Assembly: GCA_003233235.1 (NCBI GenBank)
Contig: QILF01000127.1
Span: forward strand, 1-39,747
Reading direction: 5' to 3'
Length of the DNA stretch: 39,747 bases
DNA from: Zetaproteobacteria bacterium
GTDB lineage: Bacteria; Pseudomonadota; Zetaproteobacteria; Mariprofundales; Mariprofundaceae
Numbering within the stretch: the first letter of the stretch is position 1; the number at the start of each line of letters is the position of its first letter. Below the pieces are notes generated by a model, which did no database searches, was not told the DNA's origin, and worked only from the letters and a program-made list of their open reading frames with translations. The position numbers and the translations under genes were made by a program. Shown piece after piece: positions 18,335 through 28,153 of this stretch.

Positions 18335-19710
18335 AGGGGCGTGTGCAGTGTATTCATTTCACCGGTATTGGCGGTATCGGCATGAGTGGTATTGCCGAAG
18401 TGCTGCATAATCAGGGTTTTGTCGTGCAGGGTTCGGATGCTGCTGAAAGTGCCAATGTTGAACGCTTGCGCAGGCTTGGGATTAAAGTGATGGTCGGTCA
18501 CGCTGCCGGTCAGTTGGGTGAAGCGCAGGTGGTGGTGGTGACATCGGCAATTACTGCGAATAATCCTGAATTACTCGAAGCCGTGTCGCGCGGGATTCCG
18601 GTCATACCACGCGCCGAAATGCTGGCTGAACTGATGCGCATGAAGCAGGGCATTGCGGTTGCCGGAAGTCATGGGAAAACCACGATTACTTCGCTGATTG
18701 CGCACGGTATGGAGGAGGCTGCACTTGATCCGACGTATGTGATTGGCGGGCGTCTGATTGCCAGCGGCGACAATGCGCGTTTGGGCGAAAGCCCGTATCT
18801 GGTGGCCGAGGCGGACGAGAGCGACGGTTCATTTTTGCGATTATCGCCGGTCATTGCTGTGGTCAGCAATATTGATCCGGAACATCTCGATCATTACGGT
18901 GATTTCGAACATTTGATGGGTGCTTTCCGGCAGTTTGTCGCCTCCGTTCCGTTTTACGGGCGTGCGATATTGCATCACGAACATCCCAATGTGGCATTGT
19001 TGCGTGATAATTTACACAAACCGGTGCGAACTTACGGGTGCAGCCTGCAGGCGGACATTCATTTGCTGGAAAGCGTGCCGGAAGCCGGTGGTCAGCAGCT
19101 AAAAGTCGGTTTTTCCGGTCATGATGAAACGATGTTTTTTCGACTGCCTATGCCGGGAATACACAATGCAGAGAACGCATTGGCGGCTGTGGCGGTGTTG
19201 CGCGAACTGGCGGTGAAACCAGCGGTGATCGCGCGGGCGATGGAATCATTTTCCGGCATTCAGCGGCGCTTCCAGATGGCAGTGCTGGGCAGCGGTGTGT
19301 TGATTGATGATTACGCGCATCATCCACGTGAAATCAAAGTGACGTTGACCACTGCGCGCCAGTCTTATCCCGAGCAGGCTCCGTTGGTGATTTTTCAGCC
19401 GCACCGTTATACGCGAAGCCGCGATTTGATGGATGAATTTCTCGGCGCGTTCGACGAGTCGGGCGAGGTGGTGTTGCTGCCGATTTATGCCGCCAGTGAG
19501 ATGCCGATTGAAGGCGTGAGCAGCGAAGTCATGGCTGCCGGTATGCAGCAGCGGGGGCATAAAAACGTGCGTTGCTGCGTAGACCTGAATGAAGCGCGCA
19601 ACATTTCGATTGCGGCGTTGGAAAATGGACGTGTGGTGCTGATGATGGGTGCTGGTTCCATTGGCGGGTTGGCAGAATCGCTGCGTCAATCAATGCGGGA
19701 GGCTGCGTAA
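18331..19710 (+). CDS. murC: UDP-N-acetylmuramate:L-alanine ligase MurC
   Basis: HFTGIGGIGMSGIAEVL, AGSHGKTTITSLI, EADESDGSFL, NIDPEHLDHYG, DDYAHHPREI, FQPHRYTRSRDL. Confidence 0.97.
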   Translation: MKGRVQCIHFTGIGGIGMSGIAEVLHNQGFVVQGSDAAESANVERLRRLGIKVMVGHAAGQLGEAQVVVVTSAITANNPELLEAVSRGIPVIPRAEMLAELMRMKQGIAVAGSHGKTTITSLIAHGMEEAALDPTYVIGGRLIASGDNARLGESPYLVAEADESDGSFLRLSPVIAVVSNIDPEHLDHYGDFEHLMGAFRQFVASVPFYGRAILHHEHPNVALLRDNLHKPVRTYGCSLQADIHLLESVPEAGGQQLKVGFSGHDETMFFRLPMPGIHNAENALAAVAVLRELAVKPAVIARAMESFSGIQRRFQMAVLGSGVLIDDYAHHPREIKVTLTTARQSYPEQAPLVIFQPHRYTRSRDLMDEFLGAFDESGEVVLLPIYAASEMPIEGVSSEVMAAGMQQRGHKNVRCCVDLNEARNISIAALENGRVVLMMGAGSIGGLAESLRQSMREAA

Positions 19711-20603
19711 TGGCCGACTGGTGGAACAAACTGCAAAAACTCGGTGAATGCAGCCAGAACGAGCCGATGTCGCGGCATACAACGCTTGGTGTGGGTGGTG
19801 AAGCACGTTGGTTTTTCCGTCCGGCGAGTCGCGCGGCGATTGTCAGTGCCATGCAGTGTATTCCGGCGGATGTACCACTGTTGCCGTTGGGTCGTGGCAG
19901 CAATTTATTGATTTCAGACGATGGTTTTACAGGTGTGGTGCTGGATGTCGGTAAATTGAACGCGGTGAGCGTAAAGGAACAAATATTGACTGCCGAATGC
20001 GGTGTGCGGATGAGTAAGGTGGCTCGCCAGTGTGCTGAAAACGGACTCAGCGGGCTTGAATTTATGGCAACGGTTCCCGGTGATATTGGCGGTGGCGTGG
20101 CGATGAATGCAGGCGCTTTCGAACAGCAGGTTTCCGACAGTTTAACCGGCATCGAACTGGTTAGCAGAGAAGGCGAGGTGAAGACGCTATCTGCCGGTAC
20201 ATTGCAGATGGGTTACCGGCATACGCGGTTGCCTGCCGGTTCGCTGGTGTTGAGTGCGACTTTTTCCCTGCAGGCGGATGATGCGGATGCCATTCGTGAA
20301 ACCATGCGCCAAATGCGTGCTAAACGCGGTGGTTCGCAGCCGTTGGAATTGCCGAATTGTGGTTCGGTATTTAAAAACCCGCAGGGCGATCACGCCGCGC
20401 GTCTTATCGAAGCGGCGGGTCTCAAGGGTTTGCGCATTGGCGGTGCACGTATTTCGGAAAAACATGCCAATTTCATTGTCAACGAAGGCGATGCCAAGAG
20501 CAGTGATGTGCTGGCGCTGATTGAACATGCCAAAACGGTGGTCGAACAACGTTTCGGCGTGTGTCTGGAGCCGGAAGTGCGTGCTATCGGTGGTGCATTA
20601 TGA
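19710..20603 (+). CDS. murB: UDP-N-acetylenolpyruvoylglucosamine reductase MurB
   Basis: HTTLGVGGEARW, LGRGSNLLISDDGF, GLEFMATVPGDIGGGVAMNAGAF, GSVFKNP, ARLIEAAGLKG. Confidence 0.96.
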   Translation: MADWWNKLQKLGECSQNEPMSRHTTLGVGGEARWFFRPASRAAIVSAMQCIPADVPLLPLGRGSNLLISDDGFTGVVLDVGKLNAVSVKEQILTAECGVRMSKVARQCAENGLSGLEFMATVPGDIGGGVAMNAGAFEQQVSDSLTGIELVSREGEVKTLSAGTLQMGYRHTRLPAGSLVLSATFSLQADDADAIRETMRQMRAKRGGSQPLELPNCGSVFKNPQGDHAARLIEAAGLKGLRIGGARISEKHANFIVNEGDAKSSDVLALIEHAKTVVEQRFGVCLEPEVRAIGGAL

Positions 20604-21556
20604 CGGTGGATATGCGAAACAAACGGGTCGGTGTGCTGATGGGCGGGGTATCCAACGAGCGGGATATTTCGTTGAAATCAGGTCGTGCGGTACTGGCGGC
20701 CTTGCTGCATAGCGGTGTCGATGCCGTGGAAATAGATTTACGCGAAGATTGGTTGGCGCAGGTACGGGAATCGTCAATCGAGGTCGCGTTTGTTGCCTTG
20801 CACGGGCTGTGGGGCGAAGACGGCTGCGTGCAGGGTATGCTGGAAATTATGCAGCTGCCGTATACCGGTTCCGGCGTGACCGCTTCGGGTTTGTGCATGA
20901 ATAAACGTTTGTGCAAGGCGGTTCTTGAACGGGCGGGTGTTAAAACGCCGGTGGATATTCCAATCAATGCGGATGGGCCGTTGCGCTTTCCGGTGTTTGT
21001 GAAACCGGAATCAGGGGGTTCGAGCATCGGTTTGCATCAGATTCACGATGCAGACGCATGGCAGGCGCTGAATATTGGTGATACGCACGGCTGGATGGCT
21101 GAAATGCCGGTACAGGGTGTAGAAATTGCTGTTTCTGTGCTCAATGGCGAGGCGTTAATACCGGTTGAGCTTGCACCGCGTTCCGGTGTTTACGATTACG
21201 CTTCCAAATATACCGTCGGGGCAACCGAATACTTCGTTCCCGCACGTTTGCCTGCGGAAACCCTCGGTCTTTGCATGCAGCGTGCCGAACAGGCGGTGGC
21301 GGTGACCGGTTGTGTCGGAGCGCCGCGTGTGGACATGATCGTTGGTGATGGTGGCGAGCCGTTGGTGCTGGAAATCAACACCATTCCGGGCATGACGGAA
21401 ACCAGTCTTTTACCGAAAGCAGCCGCAGCGGCAGGGATTGATTTCGATGCACTCTGCTTGCGCATGCTGGAGACGGCGGGGCTGCAATCCGCGCATGAGG
21501 TTGGCGGGGAAGATGCAATTGCCGGAAAAAACGCAACCGGGAGGTTGGCGGTATGA
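20600..21556 (+). CDS. ddl: D-alanine:D-alanine ligase
   Basis: VGVLMGGVSNERDISLKSG, ALHGLWGEDG, GSGVTASGLCMNK, KPESGGSSIG, EINTIPGMTETSLLPKAA; ATG overlaps the murB stop. Confidence 0.95.
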   Translation: MTVDMRNKRVGVLMGGVSNERDISLKSGRAVLAALLHSGVDAVEIDLREDWLAQVRESSIEVAFVALHGLWGEDGCVQGMLEIMQLPYTGSGVTASGLCMNKRLCKAVLERAGVKTPVDIPINADGPLRFPVFVKPESGGSSIGLHQIHDADAWQALNIGDTHGWMAEMPVQGVEIAVSVLNGEALIPVELAPRSGVYDYASKYTVGATEYFVPARLPAETLGLCMQRAEQAVAVTGCVGAPRVDMIVGDGGEPLVLEINTIPGMTETSLLPKAAAAAGIDFDALCLRMLETAGLQSAHEVGGEDAIAGKNATGRLAV

Positions 21557-21594
21557 GCCAGACGATATGAGTCAAACGATATGAGCCAGACAAA
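21553..21594 (+). repeat. Three tandem 14-bp units (ATGAG[C/T]CA[G/A]AC[G/A]-) spanning the ddl stop and ftsQ start
   Basis: ATGAGCCAGACGAT ATGAGTCAAACGAT ATGAGCCAGACAAA read directly. Confidence 0.95.
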
Positions 21595-22342
21595 CCGTCG
21601 CCGTAAGCCTGCACATGACAAACCCCTGCGTTTACAATCGCTGTCGCGGTTTTTATTGCGTATTGGCATGGGTGTGTTGGTGATTGCGGTGCTGGCTGGC
21701 GGCGGGCGCTGGCTGAATCAGGCGATGACGGTGAATACGTGGAAAATTCATGGTGTTTCCGAAGCGCTGGAATTGGCAGTGGAAAAACAACTGGAGGCGA
21801 TGCGGCCACTGGATCTTGTGGATGCATGGCCACCGCGTTTGCGCAAGCAGTTGTTGGCCAACGTACCGGATATTGCCGAGTTAAATATTACCCGCCAATT
21901 ACCGGATAAACTGGAAATTCAGGCAACGGCGCGTGTGCCGATGGCTTTGTGGCAGGACGCAGAAGGTGGTGTATTGCTGGTTGACGGTTATGGCACGGCA
22001 TATCGCGCACTGCGTACCGGAGAGGCGCTTGATTTGCCGTTGTTGCGGGTTTCAAAAGCGGAATTGGCGGAAAGCATGAGCCTGCTTGTGGCATTGAAGC
22101 AGGAAGATGCCGTGCGTTATGCGCATTTAAGTGAATGGATGGCTGAACCACAAGGCTGGCGCCTGAATTTTGAACGTGGTCGCTGCTGGCGGTTGCCGCG
22201 CGGTGCGCAGGCCATGCCGCGCATGCAGGGTGTGTTGGCGCTGATGCACGACAAACGCTGGAAAAATGGTGATTGGCGCATTGATGCGCGCGTCGGTTCA
22301 CGATGGTTTATACGTAAATCAAAATCGGGAGGAATGGTCTAA
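21581..22342 (+). CDS. ftsQ: Cell division protein FtsQ
   Basis: N-terminal basic segment + TM, POTRA/FtsQ-like core, position between ddl and ftsA. Confidence 0.9.
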   Translation: MSQTNRRRKPAHDKPLRLQSLSRFLLRIGMGVLVIAVLAGGGRWLNQAMTVNTWKIHGVSEALELAVEKQLEAMRPLDLVDAWPPRLRKQLLANVPDIAELNITRQLPDKLEIQATARVPMALWQDAEGGVLLVDGYGTAYRALRTGEALDLPLLRVSKAELAESMSLLVALKQEDAVRYAHLSEWMAEPQGWRLNFERGRCWRLPRGAQAMPRMQGVLALMHDKRWKNGDWRIDARVGSRWFIRKSKSGGMV

Positions 22343-23577
22343 TGGCCAAACACGAGCAGATTCTTGTCGGGCTGGATATTGGTACCAGTAAAATCGCCTG
22401 CGTGGTGTCCGAAGCCGGACCGGACGGGAGATTGGATGTCATTGGTATCGGCACGCACCCGTCACGCGGTTTGCGCAAGGGTGTGGTGGTCAATATCGAA
22501 AGTACGGTGGAATCAATCCGGTTGGCGGTTGAAGAAGCTGAATTGATGGCCGGTATCGAAATTAAATCGGTATTTACCGGCATTGCCGGAAGCCACATTC
22601 GCGGTTGTAACAGCCACGGCGTGGTTGCCACCAAGGGTGGTGAAGTGACAGCGGAAGACGTGGACCGGGTGATTGACGCGGCACGGGCGATGAAAATACC
22701 GGCGGATCAGAAAATCCTGCACATCCTGCCGCAGGAATACATTATTGATAATCAGGATGGTATTCGCGAACCCATCGGCATGAGCGGGGTGCGGCTGGAG
22801 GTTAAAGTACACATTGTGACCGGCGCCGTTTCCAGTGCGCAGAATATTATTAAATGCTGTAACCGCTGCGGTTTGGATGTGGCGGATATGGTGCTTGAAC
22901 AGGTGGCATCCAGCGAAGCGGTTCTGGCTCAGGATGAAAAAGATATTGGTGTCGCGCTGGTCGATATTGGCGGTGGAACTTCTGATATTGCCGTATTTCT
23001 TGATGGTGCGATTCGGCATACGGAAGTCATTCCCATCGGTGGCGATCACTTAACCAATGATCTGGTTGTCGGTTTGCGCACCAGTGCGCGCGAGGCGGAT
23101 CAGTTGAAACGTAAATATGGCGCTTGCATGGTGTCGATGGTGTCGCCCGAGGAACAGATTGAAATTCCGAGTGTTGGCGGACGTCCGCCACGTCCGATGC
23201 CGAGGCAGGTGATGGCGCAAATTCTCGAACCGCGCGTTGAGGAATTGTATGAACTGGTCAAAGCGGAGCTGACGCGCTCCGGTTATCAGGAACTGGTGGC
23301 GGCTGGACTGGTGATTACCGGCGGCAGCAGCTTACTGGAAGGTATGGTTGAACTGGCAGAAGAGATTTTCGATATGCCGGTTCGCATGGGACGACCCGAC
23401 GGTGTGGGCGGATTGGCGGATGTGGTTTCCAGTCCGATGTACGCCACGGGTGTCGGGTTAATCAAATACGGGCATAGCTATCGGGAATCGGAGCCTGCGA
23501 CAGCCAGTCGCGGTGCACCGTCGGTATTTGCCCGTGCATGGGCGCGCATGCGCCAGTGGTTTGGTGATGAGGCATAA
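22342..23577 (+). CDS. ftsA: Cell division protein FtsA
   Basis: LVGLDIGTSKIACVV, GIGTHPSRGLRKGVVVNIESTVESI, LVDIGGGTSDIAVF, GLVITGGSSLLEGM. Confidence 0.97.
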   Translation: MAKHEQILVGLDIGTSKIACVVSEAGPDGRLDVIGIGTHPSRGLRKGVVVNIESTVESIRLAVEEAELMAGIEIKSVFTGIAGSHIRGCNSHGVVATKGGEVTAEDVDRVIDAARAMKIPADQKILHILPQEYIIDNQDGIREPIGMSGVRLEVKVHIVTGAVSSAQNIIKCCNRCGLDVADMVLEQVASSEAVLAQDEKDIGVALVDIGGGTSDIAVFLDGAIRHTEVIPIGGDHLTNDLVVGLRTSAREADQLKRKYGACMVSMVSPEEQIEIPSVGGRPPRPMPRQVMAQILEPRVEELYELVKAELTRSGYQELVAAGLVITGGSSLLEGMVELAEEIFDMPVRMGRPDGVGGLADVVSSPMYATGVGLIKYGHSYRESEPATASRGAPSVFARAWARMRQWFGDEA

Positions 23578-23717
23578 GGAAGCAGATGGTGAAGCGGAAG
23601 AAAATATCGGGTGCAGGCAGATTGATGGGATAGATAGACGGGACAAGCGGAAAAACGGCAGTGAGAGCAAAAGGGAAGTAACAAAAAATACCGGAATACT
23701 AAACAAGGAGAGGTGAT

Positions 23718-24899
23718 ATGAGTACTTTATTTACATTGGATGACACACTCGGGCAGTCGGCGAATTTAAAGGTTGTCGGCGTCGGTGGCGGTGGTGGTAA
23801 CGCATTGAATAATATGATAAATCAGAACTTGCGCGGCGTAGATTTTATTATTGCCAATACCGATGCGCAGGCCATCGAAATGAGTACAGCCGATATTAAG
23901 ATTCAACTCGGTACGGATATTACACGCGGGCTGGGCGCGGGTGCTGATCCGCAGACAGGCAGGGTGGCGGCAGAAGCAGAGCGCGAGCATTTGCGTGAGG
24001 TGTTGGCCGATACGGACATGCTGTTTGTGACCGCAGGCATGGGTGGCGGAACCGGAACAGGCGGTGCGCCGGTGATTGCCGAAGTAGCCAAGGAATTGGG
24101 TGTGTTGACGGTTGCTGTGGTGACCAAACCGTTCAATTTTGAAGGCAAACGGCGCATGCGTCAGGCGGAAGCGGGCATTAACGAGCTTGCCAAGTATGTT
24201 GATACGCTGATTATCATTCCTAATCAGAAACTGATTGGTGCGGTCGGTAAGAATACAACGATGCTGGAGGCTTTCCGTAAGGCGGACGATGTGTTGTTGC
24301 AGGCGGTTCGGGGTATTGCCGAGCTGATTACGCATACCGGCTACATGAACGTCGATTTCGCTGATGTTAAAGCGGTGATGAGCGATACTGCCGGTATGGC
24401 GATGATGGGTAGTGGTGTTGCCAGCGGTGAAAACCGTGCTTGCGAGGCCGCCGAGCGGGCGATTTCTTCACCGTTGCTGGAAGATGTCGATATTCACGGT
24501 GCGCGCGGGATTCTGGTTAATGTGACGGGTAGCAAAGATATGACACTGGCCGAATACGACGAAGCAGTAAGTATTATTCATAATATGGCTGACGAGGATG
24601 CCAATATCATCTGTGGTATGGTGTATGACGAAAGCAGCGAAGACGATATTCGTGTTACCGTGGTGGCAACGGGTCTGGCGGGTGCGGAAGTTGCGCGTTT
24701 AACTACCGTCAGCAGCACGCATGAGCCGGTTAAAGCCCCGGTGGTGATGCCGATTATGACGGCAGGTGCAGGAAGTGGCGAATCCATGCCGCTGGTTAGT
24801 GCGGAAACGGGGGCGGCGGTTGCTGTTGCAGGTCGTAATCCGGCCTACGACGAGGACGTGTTGCAAGTGCCGACATGGATTCGCAGGCAGGCGGATTGA
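23718..24899 (+). CDS. ftsZ: Cell division protein FtsZ
   Basis: GVGGGGGNALNNMI, MGGGTGTGGAPVIAEVAKELG, VNVTGSKDMTLAEYDEA, C-terminal peptide DEDVLQVPTWIRRQAD. Confidence 0.98.
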   Translation: MSTLFTLDDTLGQSANLKVVGVGGGGGNALNNMINQNLRGVDFIIANTDAQAIEMSTADIKIQLGTDITRGLGAGADPQTGRVAAEAEREHLREVLADTDMLFVTAGMGGGTGTGGAPVIAEVAKELGVLTVAVVTKPFNFEGKRRMRQAEAGINELAKYVDTLIIIPNQKLIGAVGKNTTMLEAFRKADDVLLQAVRGIAELITHTGYMNVDFADVKAVMSDTAGMAMMGSGVASGENRACEAAERAISSPLLEDVDIHGARGILVNVTGSKDMTLAEYDEAVSIIHNMADEDANIICGMVYDESSEDDIRVTVVATGLAGAEVARLTTVSSTHEPVKAPVVMPIMTAGAGSGESMPLVSAETGAAVAVAGRNPAYDEDVLQVPTWIRRQAD

Positions 24900-25093
24900 T
24901 CGTCGATTGATGAATCGTCGATTGATGAGTCATCGGCTGACCAGCGGAGCTTTTCCGTATGCGTTGTTTATGGCATGATGCGCCAACTGTTGTGCGATGT
25001 ATCACATTTTGCACCATGGTTGGCGGGTAAGTTACGCATGCTTGTGAAGTCTGAAAGAGCCGAATGGATGCGTAAATTAACTATGGAGGCGCC

Positions 25094-26005
25094 ATGATTC
25101 CGCAGAGAACCCTGAAACACCCGATACGTTGTAGTGGCATCGGTTTGCATTCCGGACACAAAGTTAATCTGTGCCTTAAACCGGCAGCAGTGGATAGCGG
25201 TATTGTTTTTCACCGTCTCAACGGGAATTCACATATCGAAATTCCGGCGATTGCCGAGTATGTCACCGATACCCGCATGTGCACCACATTGGGTAGGGAT
25301 GGTGTTCATATCGGAACGGTTGAACATTTGCTTTCCGCATTGGCCGGTTTGGGTATCGACAACGCGATTATCGAAGTGGATGGGGCGGAAGTGCCGATTA
25401 TGGATGGTTCCTCTGCGCCATTTGTATTCCTGATTCAGTGTGCCGGTATCAGCGAGCAGTCAAAGGCCAAAAAAGTGATGCGCATTGTCAATAAAGTCAG
25501 TGTGCAGGATGGCGACAGGAAATGCAGCTTGCATCCGGCGCAGGGTTTTAAGGTTAGCTATTTGCTTGATTATGATCATCCGCTGTTGCGTGAACGTGCC
25601 GCGACAATTGATTTCGCATCGCAGGCCTACACCCGTGAAGTGGCGCGGGCGCGGACGTTTGGTTTCTTGCACGAAATTGAAGCGTTGCAAAAAGCCGGGC
25701 TGGCGCTTGGCGGTTCCTTGGAAAATGCTATTGTGCTTGATGCTTTTCGCGTCGTGAACGAAGGTGGTTTGCGTTACGAAGATGAATGCGTTCGGCATAA
25801 AATTCTTGATACCGTAGGTGATTTGTCGTTGGCTCGTTATCCGCTGGTTGGTGCTTTTGAAGGCGAACGTACCGGGCATGATATGAATCATCGTTTGGTT
25901 AGTGCGTTACTTGCCGATGAGAGCGCATGGCGAATCGAAGAATTACAGACCGAAGATTCTGCCGTGCAAGCCATGCAGGGTCAGGCCGCGACACAACCCG
26001 CTTAG
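25094..26005 (+). CDS. lpxC: UDP-3-O-acyl-N-acetylglucosamine deacetylase LpxC
   Basis: QRTLKHPIRCSGIGLHSGHKVNLCLKPA, TVEHLLSALAGLGIDNAIIEVDGAEVPIMDGSS, FGFLHEIEALQKAGLALGGSLENAIVLD, HKILDTVGDLSL. Confidence 0.97.
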   Translation: MIPQRTLKHPIRCSGIGLHSGHKVNLCLKPAAVDSGIVFHRLNGNSHIEIPAIAEYVTDTRMCTTLGRDGVHIGTVEHLLSALAGLGIDNAIIEVDGAEVPIMDGSSAPFVFLIQCAGISEQSKAKKVMRIVNKVSVQDGDRKCSLHPAQGFKVSYLLDYDHPLLRERAATIDFASQAYTREVARARTFGFLHEIEALQKAGLALGGSLENAIVLDAFRVVNEGGLRYEDECVRHKILDTVGDLSLARYPLVGAFEGERTGHDMNHRLVSALLADESAWRIEELQTEDSAVQAMQGQAATQPA

Positions 26006-26036
26006 CAAAACACCACTCCTGTTTTTATTCCCTTTC

Positions 26037-26064
26037 AACGGGTCGGTTTTCCGGCCCGTTTTTG
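26037..26064 (+). terminator. Rho-independent terminator downstream of lpxC
   Basis: aacgggtcggttttccggcccgtttttg: stem ACGGG/CCCGT plus CGG/CCG with U-tract. Confidence 0.78.
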
Positions 26065-26248
26065 TTTATGTGCATCAGTGGACCGGGCCATCCTGAAATA
26101 GCTGCCCCTGAATAATCTCATTTTCATCCGATTTGATAAATTTGAGACGCATGCTGGAGGGGGGGGGTAATCCATTGGGTGGTGAACCGCGCTGGCTTTG
26201 ATGGGCGGCGGTAGCCTGTTGCTATTGCAAGTGATGGCCGGTTGAGGG

Positions 26249-27406
26249 CTAGTATTTTGTTAACGAATTATCCACATCGTCAATCCAGCGCAGGATACCG
26301 CCAGCGAGGTTTTTGACGTTGGTATAACCCTGTGATTGCAGGAATTCGACGGCTTGTGCCGAGCGACCACCAAGTTTGCAGTGCACGACGACCGGTTCGT
26401 CTTTTGGAACTTCGGCAAAGCGCGTCGGAATTTGGCCGAGTGGAATTTTATGTGTGCCATCGATGGCGCAGATGTCGATTTCGTGTGGCTCACGTACGTC
26501 GAGCACGTATAAATCGGGATTTTCAGCGCGCATTTTCTGTAAATCGTTCGGGGTGATGTCATTGTCAGCCAAGGCTTCCTCCTGATTTTTTGTTTCGGTT
26601 GGCGGCAGGCCGCAGAATTGTTCGTATTCAACAACTTCGTGAATCGTCGGGTGCTCGCCGCAGGCCGGGCAAGCGGGGTCACGGCGTAATTTCATTTCAC
26701 GAAATTTCATGTCCAATGCATCGTAAAGCAGCAAGCGTCCGGCCAGTGTCGAACCTTTGCCGAGGATAATTTTGACGGTTTCGGTGGCCTGAATCACGCC
26801 AATCACACCGGGCAGCACGCCGAGCACACCGCCTTCAGCACACGAAGGTGCAAAACCGGGTGGTGGCGGTTCCGGGTACAGGCAGCGGTAACACGGGCCG
26901 CCTTCGTGGTTAAAAACAGTCGCCTGTCCTTCGAATTGGAAAATGGAGGCGTAAATTAGTGGTTTCCCCTCTAAAACGCAGGCATCGTTGACCAGATAAC
27001 GGGTTGGAAAGTTATCGGTTCCATCCACCACGATGTCGTAAGCGCGAACAATCTCACGCACGTTGTCGCGGCGGATACCGTCGCCGTACAAGTTTACATT
27101 CAGGTACGGATTGATGCCGAGCAGTTTATCGCGCGCACTTTCCACCTTCGGGCGACCAACATCTGCGGTGGCGTGGGCGATTTGGCGTTGCAGATTGCTT
27201 TCGTCCACAATATCGAAATCGACGAGGCCAATCGTGCCGACACCTGCGGCGGATAAATATAGTGAAATCGGACTGCCCAAGCCGCCGGTTCCGATACATA
27301 ATACCTTCGCCTGCTTCAGTTTTTTCTGACCCTCTAATCCCACCTGCGGCAGGATGATATGGCGGTCGAAACGCGCCAGTTCTTCGCGGCTTAGAATATC
27401 GGACAT
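26249..27406 (-). CDS. moeB: ThiF/MoeB-type E1 adenylyltransferase with C-terminal rhodanese domain
   Basis: RFDRHIILPQVGLEGQKKLKQAKVLCIGTGGLGSPISLYL, VDGTDNFPTRYLVND, CRCLYPEPPP-type Cys, rhodanese DVREPHE...VVHCKLGGRSAQAVEFL. Confidence 0.93.
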   Translation of the reverse strand: MSDILSREELARFDRHIILPQVGLEGQKKLKQAKVLCIGTGGLGSPISLYLSAAGVGTIGLVDFDIVDESNLQRQIAHATADVGRPKVESARDKLLGINPYLNVNLYGDGIRRDNVREIVRAYDIVVDGTDNFPTRYLVNDACVLEGKPLIYASIFQFEGQATVFNHEGGPCYRCLYPEPPPPGFAPSCAEGGVLGVLPGVIGVIQATETVKIILGKGSTLAGRLLLYDALDMKFREMKLRRDPACPACGEHPTIHEVVEYEQFCGLPPTETKNQEEALADNDITPNDLQKMRAENPDLYVLDVREPHEIDICAIDGTHKIPLGQIPTRFAEVPKDEPVVVHCKLGGRSAQAVEFLQSQGYTNVKNLAGGILRWIDDVDNSLTKY

Positions 27407-27469
27407 GTGCGCAGTATGGCGGTGAAAGGGGGCATGTTCAATGCACACAGTTCAGTGTATAAATACGCC

Positions 27470-28153
27470 ATGACGTTGATAGATGAATCGGTTCGCGGGC
27501 ATCGCCAGCGCTTGCGGCAGCGTTTCGCTGCGCACGGCTTTGATGGTTTTCACGATTACGAGGTGCTGGAGTTGCTGCTGACTTACGCGATTCCGCGTAG
27601 CGATGTGAAACCTGCTGCTAAACGTTTGCTTGATGTTTTTGGCACGTTGGCCGGGGTGTTTGATGCGCCGGTTGTCGAGCTGGCGCAGGTCAAAGGCGTT
27701 GGTGAAAAGGCGGCGGTATTTTTAAATATCGTTAAACAGGCCGAGCTGCGTTATCTGGCCTCCGATTTACCCGGAAGAAAGGTGTTCGACAGGCCGGAGA
27801 AGGTGAAAGCGCATTTGCGTTTTCTGGTGCAGGACCGTGGTATGGAGTGTTTCGGGGCGATTTTCACCGATCAGCAACATCGGCATCTGGCGACCCAGAT
27901 TATGTTTGAGGGAACCGTGGACAGAACCGTTGTTTACCCGCGTAATCTGATGAAACGGGCGCTGGAGCTGGATGCCAAGGGGCTGGTTTTGTTCCACAAC
28001 CATCCCGGCGGAATACCGCTCGCCAGCGATGAGGATATTGCCCTGACAAGGCGTATGGCCAAGGCTTGCGAGCCGCTTGATATTAAGGTGCTTGATCATT
28101 TTCTTGTCGCGGGAACGGGTGTGATTTCATTCAAAGAGGAGGGTTGGTTTTGA
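27470..28153 (+). CDS. radC: RadC-family JAB/MPN-domain protein
   Basis: HRQRLRQRFAAHGFDGFHDYEVLELLLTYAIPRSDVKPAAKRLL, HhH-like VKGVGEKAAVFL, HNHPGGIPLASDEDIALTRRM, DHFLVA. Confidence 0.95.
   Translation: MTLIDESVRGHRQRLRQRFAAHGFDGFHDYEVLELLLTYAIPRSDVKPAAKRLLDVFGTLAGVFDAPVVELAQVKGVGEKAAVFLNIVKQAELRYLASDLPGRKVFDRPEKVKAHLRFLVQDRGMECFGAIFTDQQHRHLATQIMFEGTVDRTVVYPRNLMKRALELDAKGLVLFHNHPGGIPLASDEDIALTRRMAKACEPLDIKVLDHFLVAGTGVISFKEEGWF

Noticed and set aside
26159-26167. Run of 9 G between lpxC and moeB, considered as a phase-variable tract
   Set aside because: It lies between convergent genes, well downstream of the lpxC stop, with no obvious ORF or promoter to switch; may also be a sequencing-sensitive homopolymer.
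26249-27406. MoeB-rhodanese fusion as a novel architecture
   Set aside because: Fusion of an E1-like adenylyltransferase with a C-terminal rhodanese domain is well known (MoeZ/MOCS3-type).
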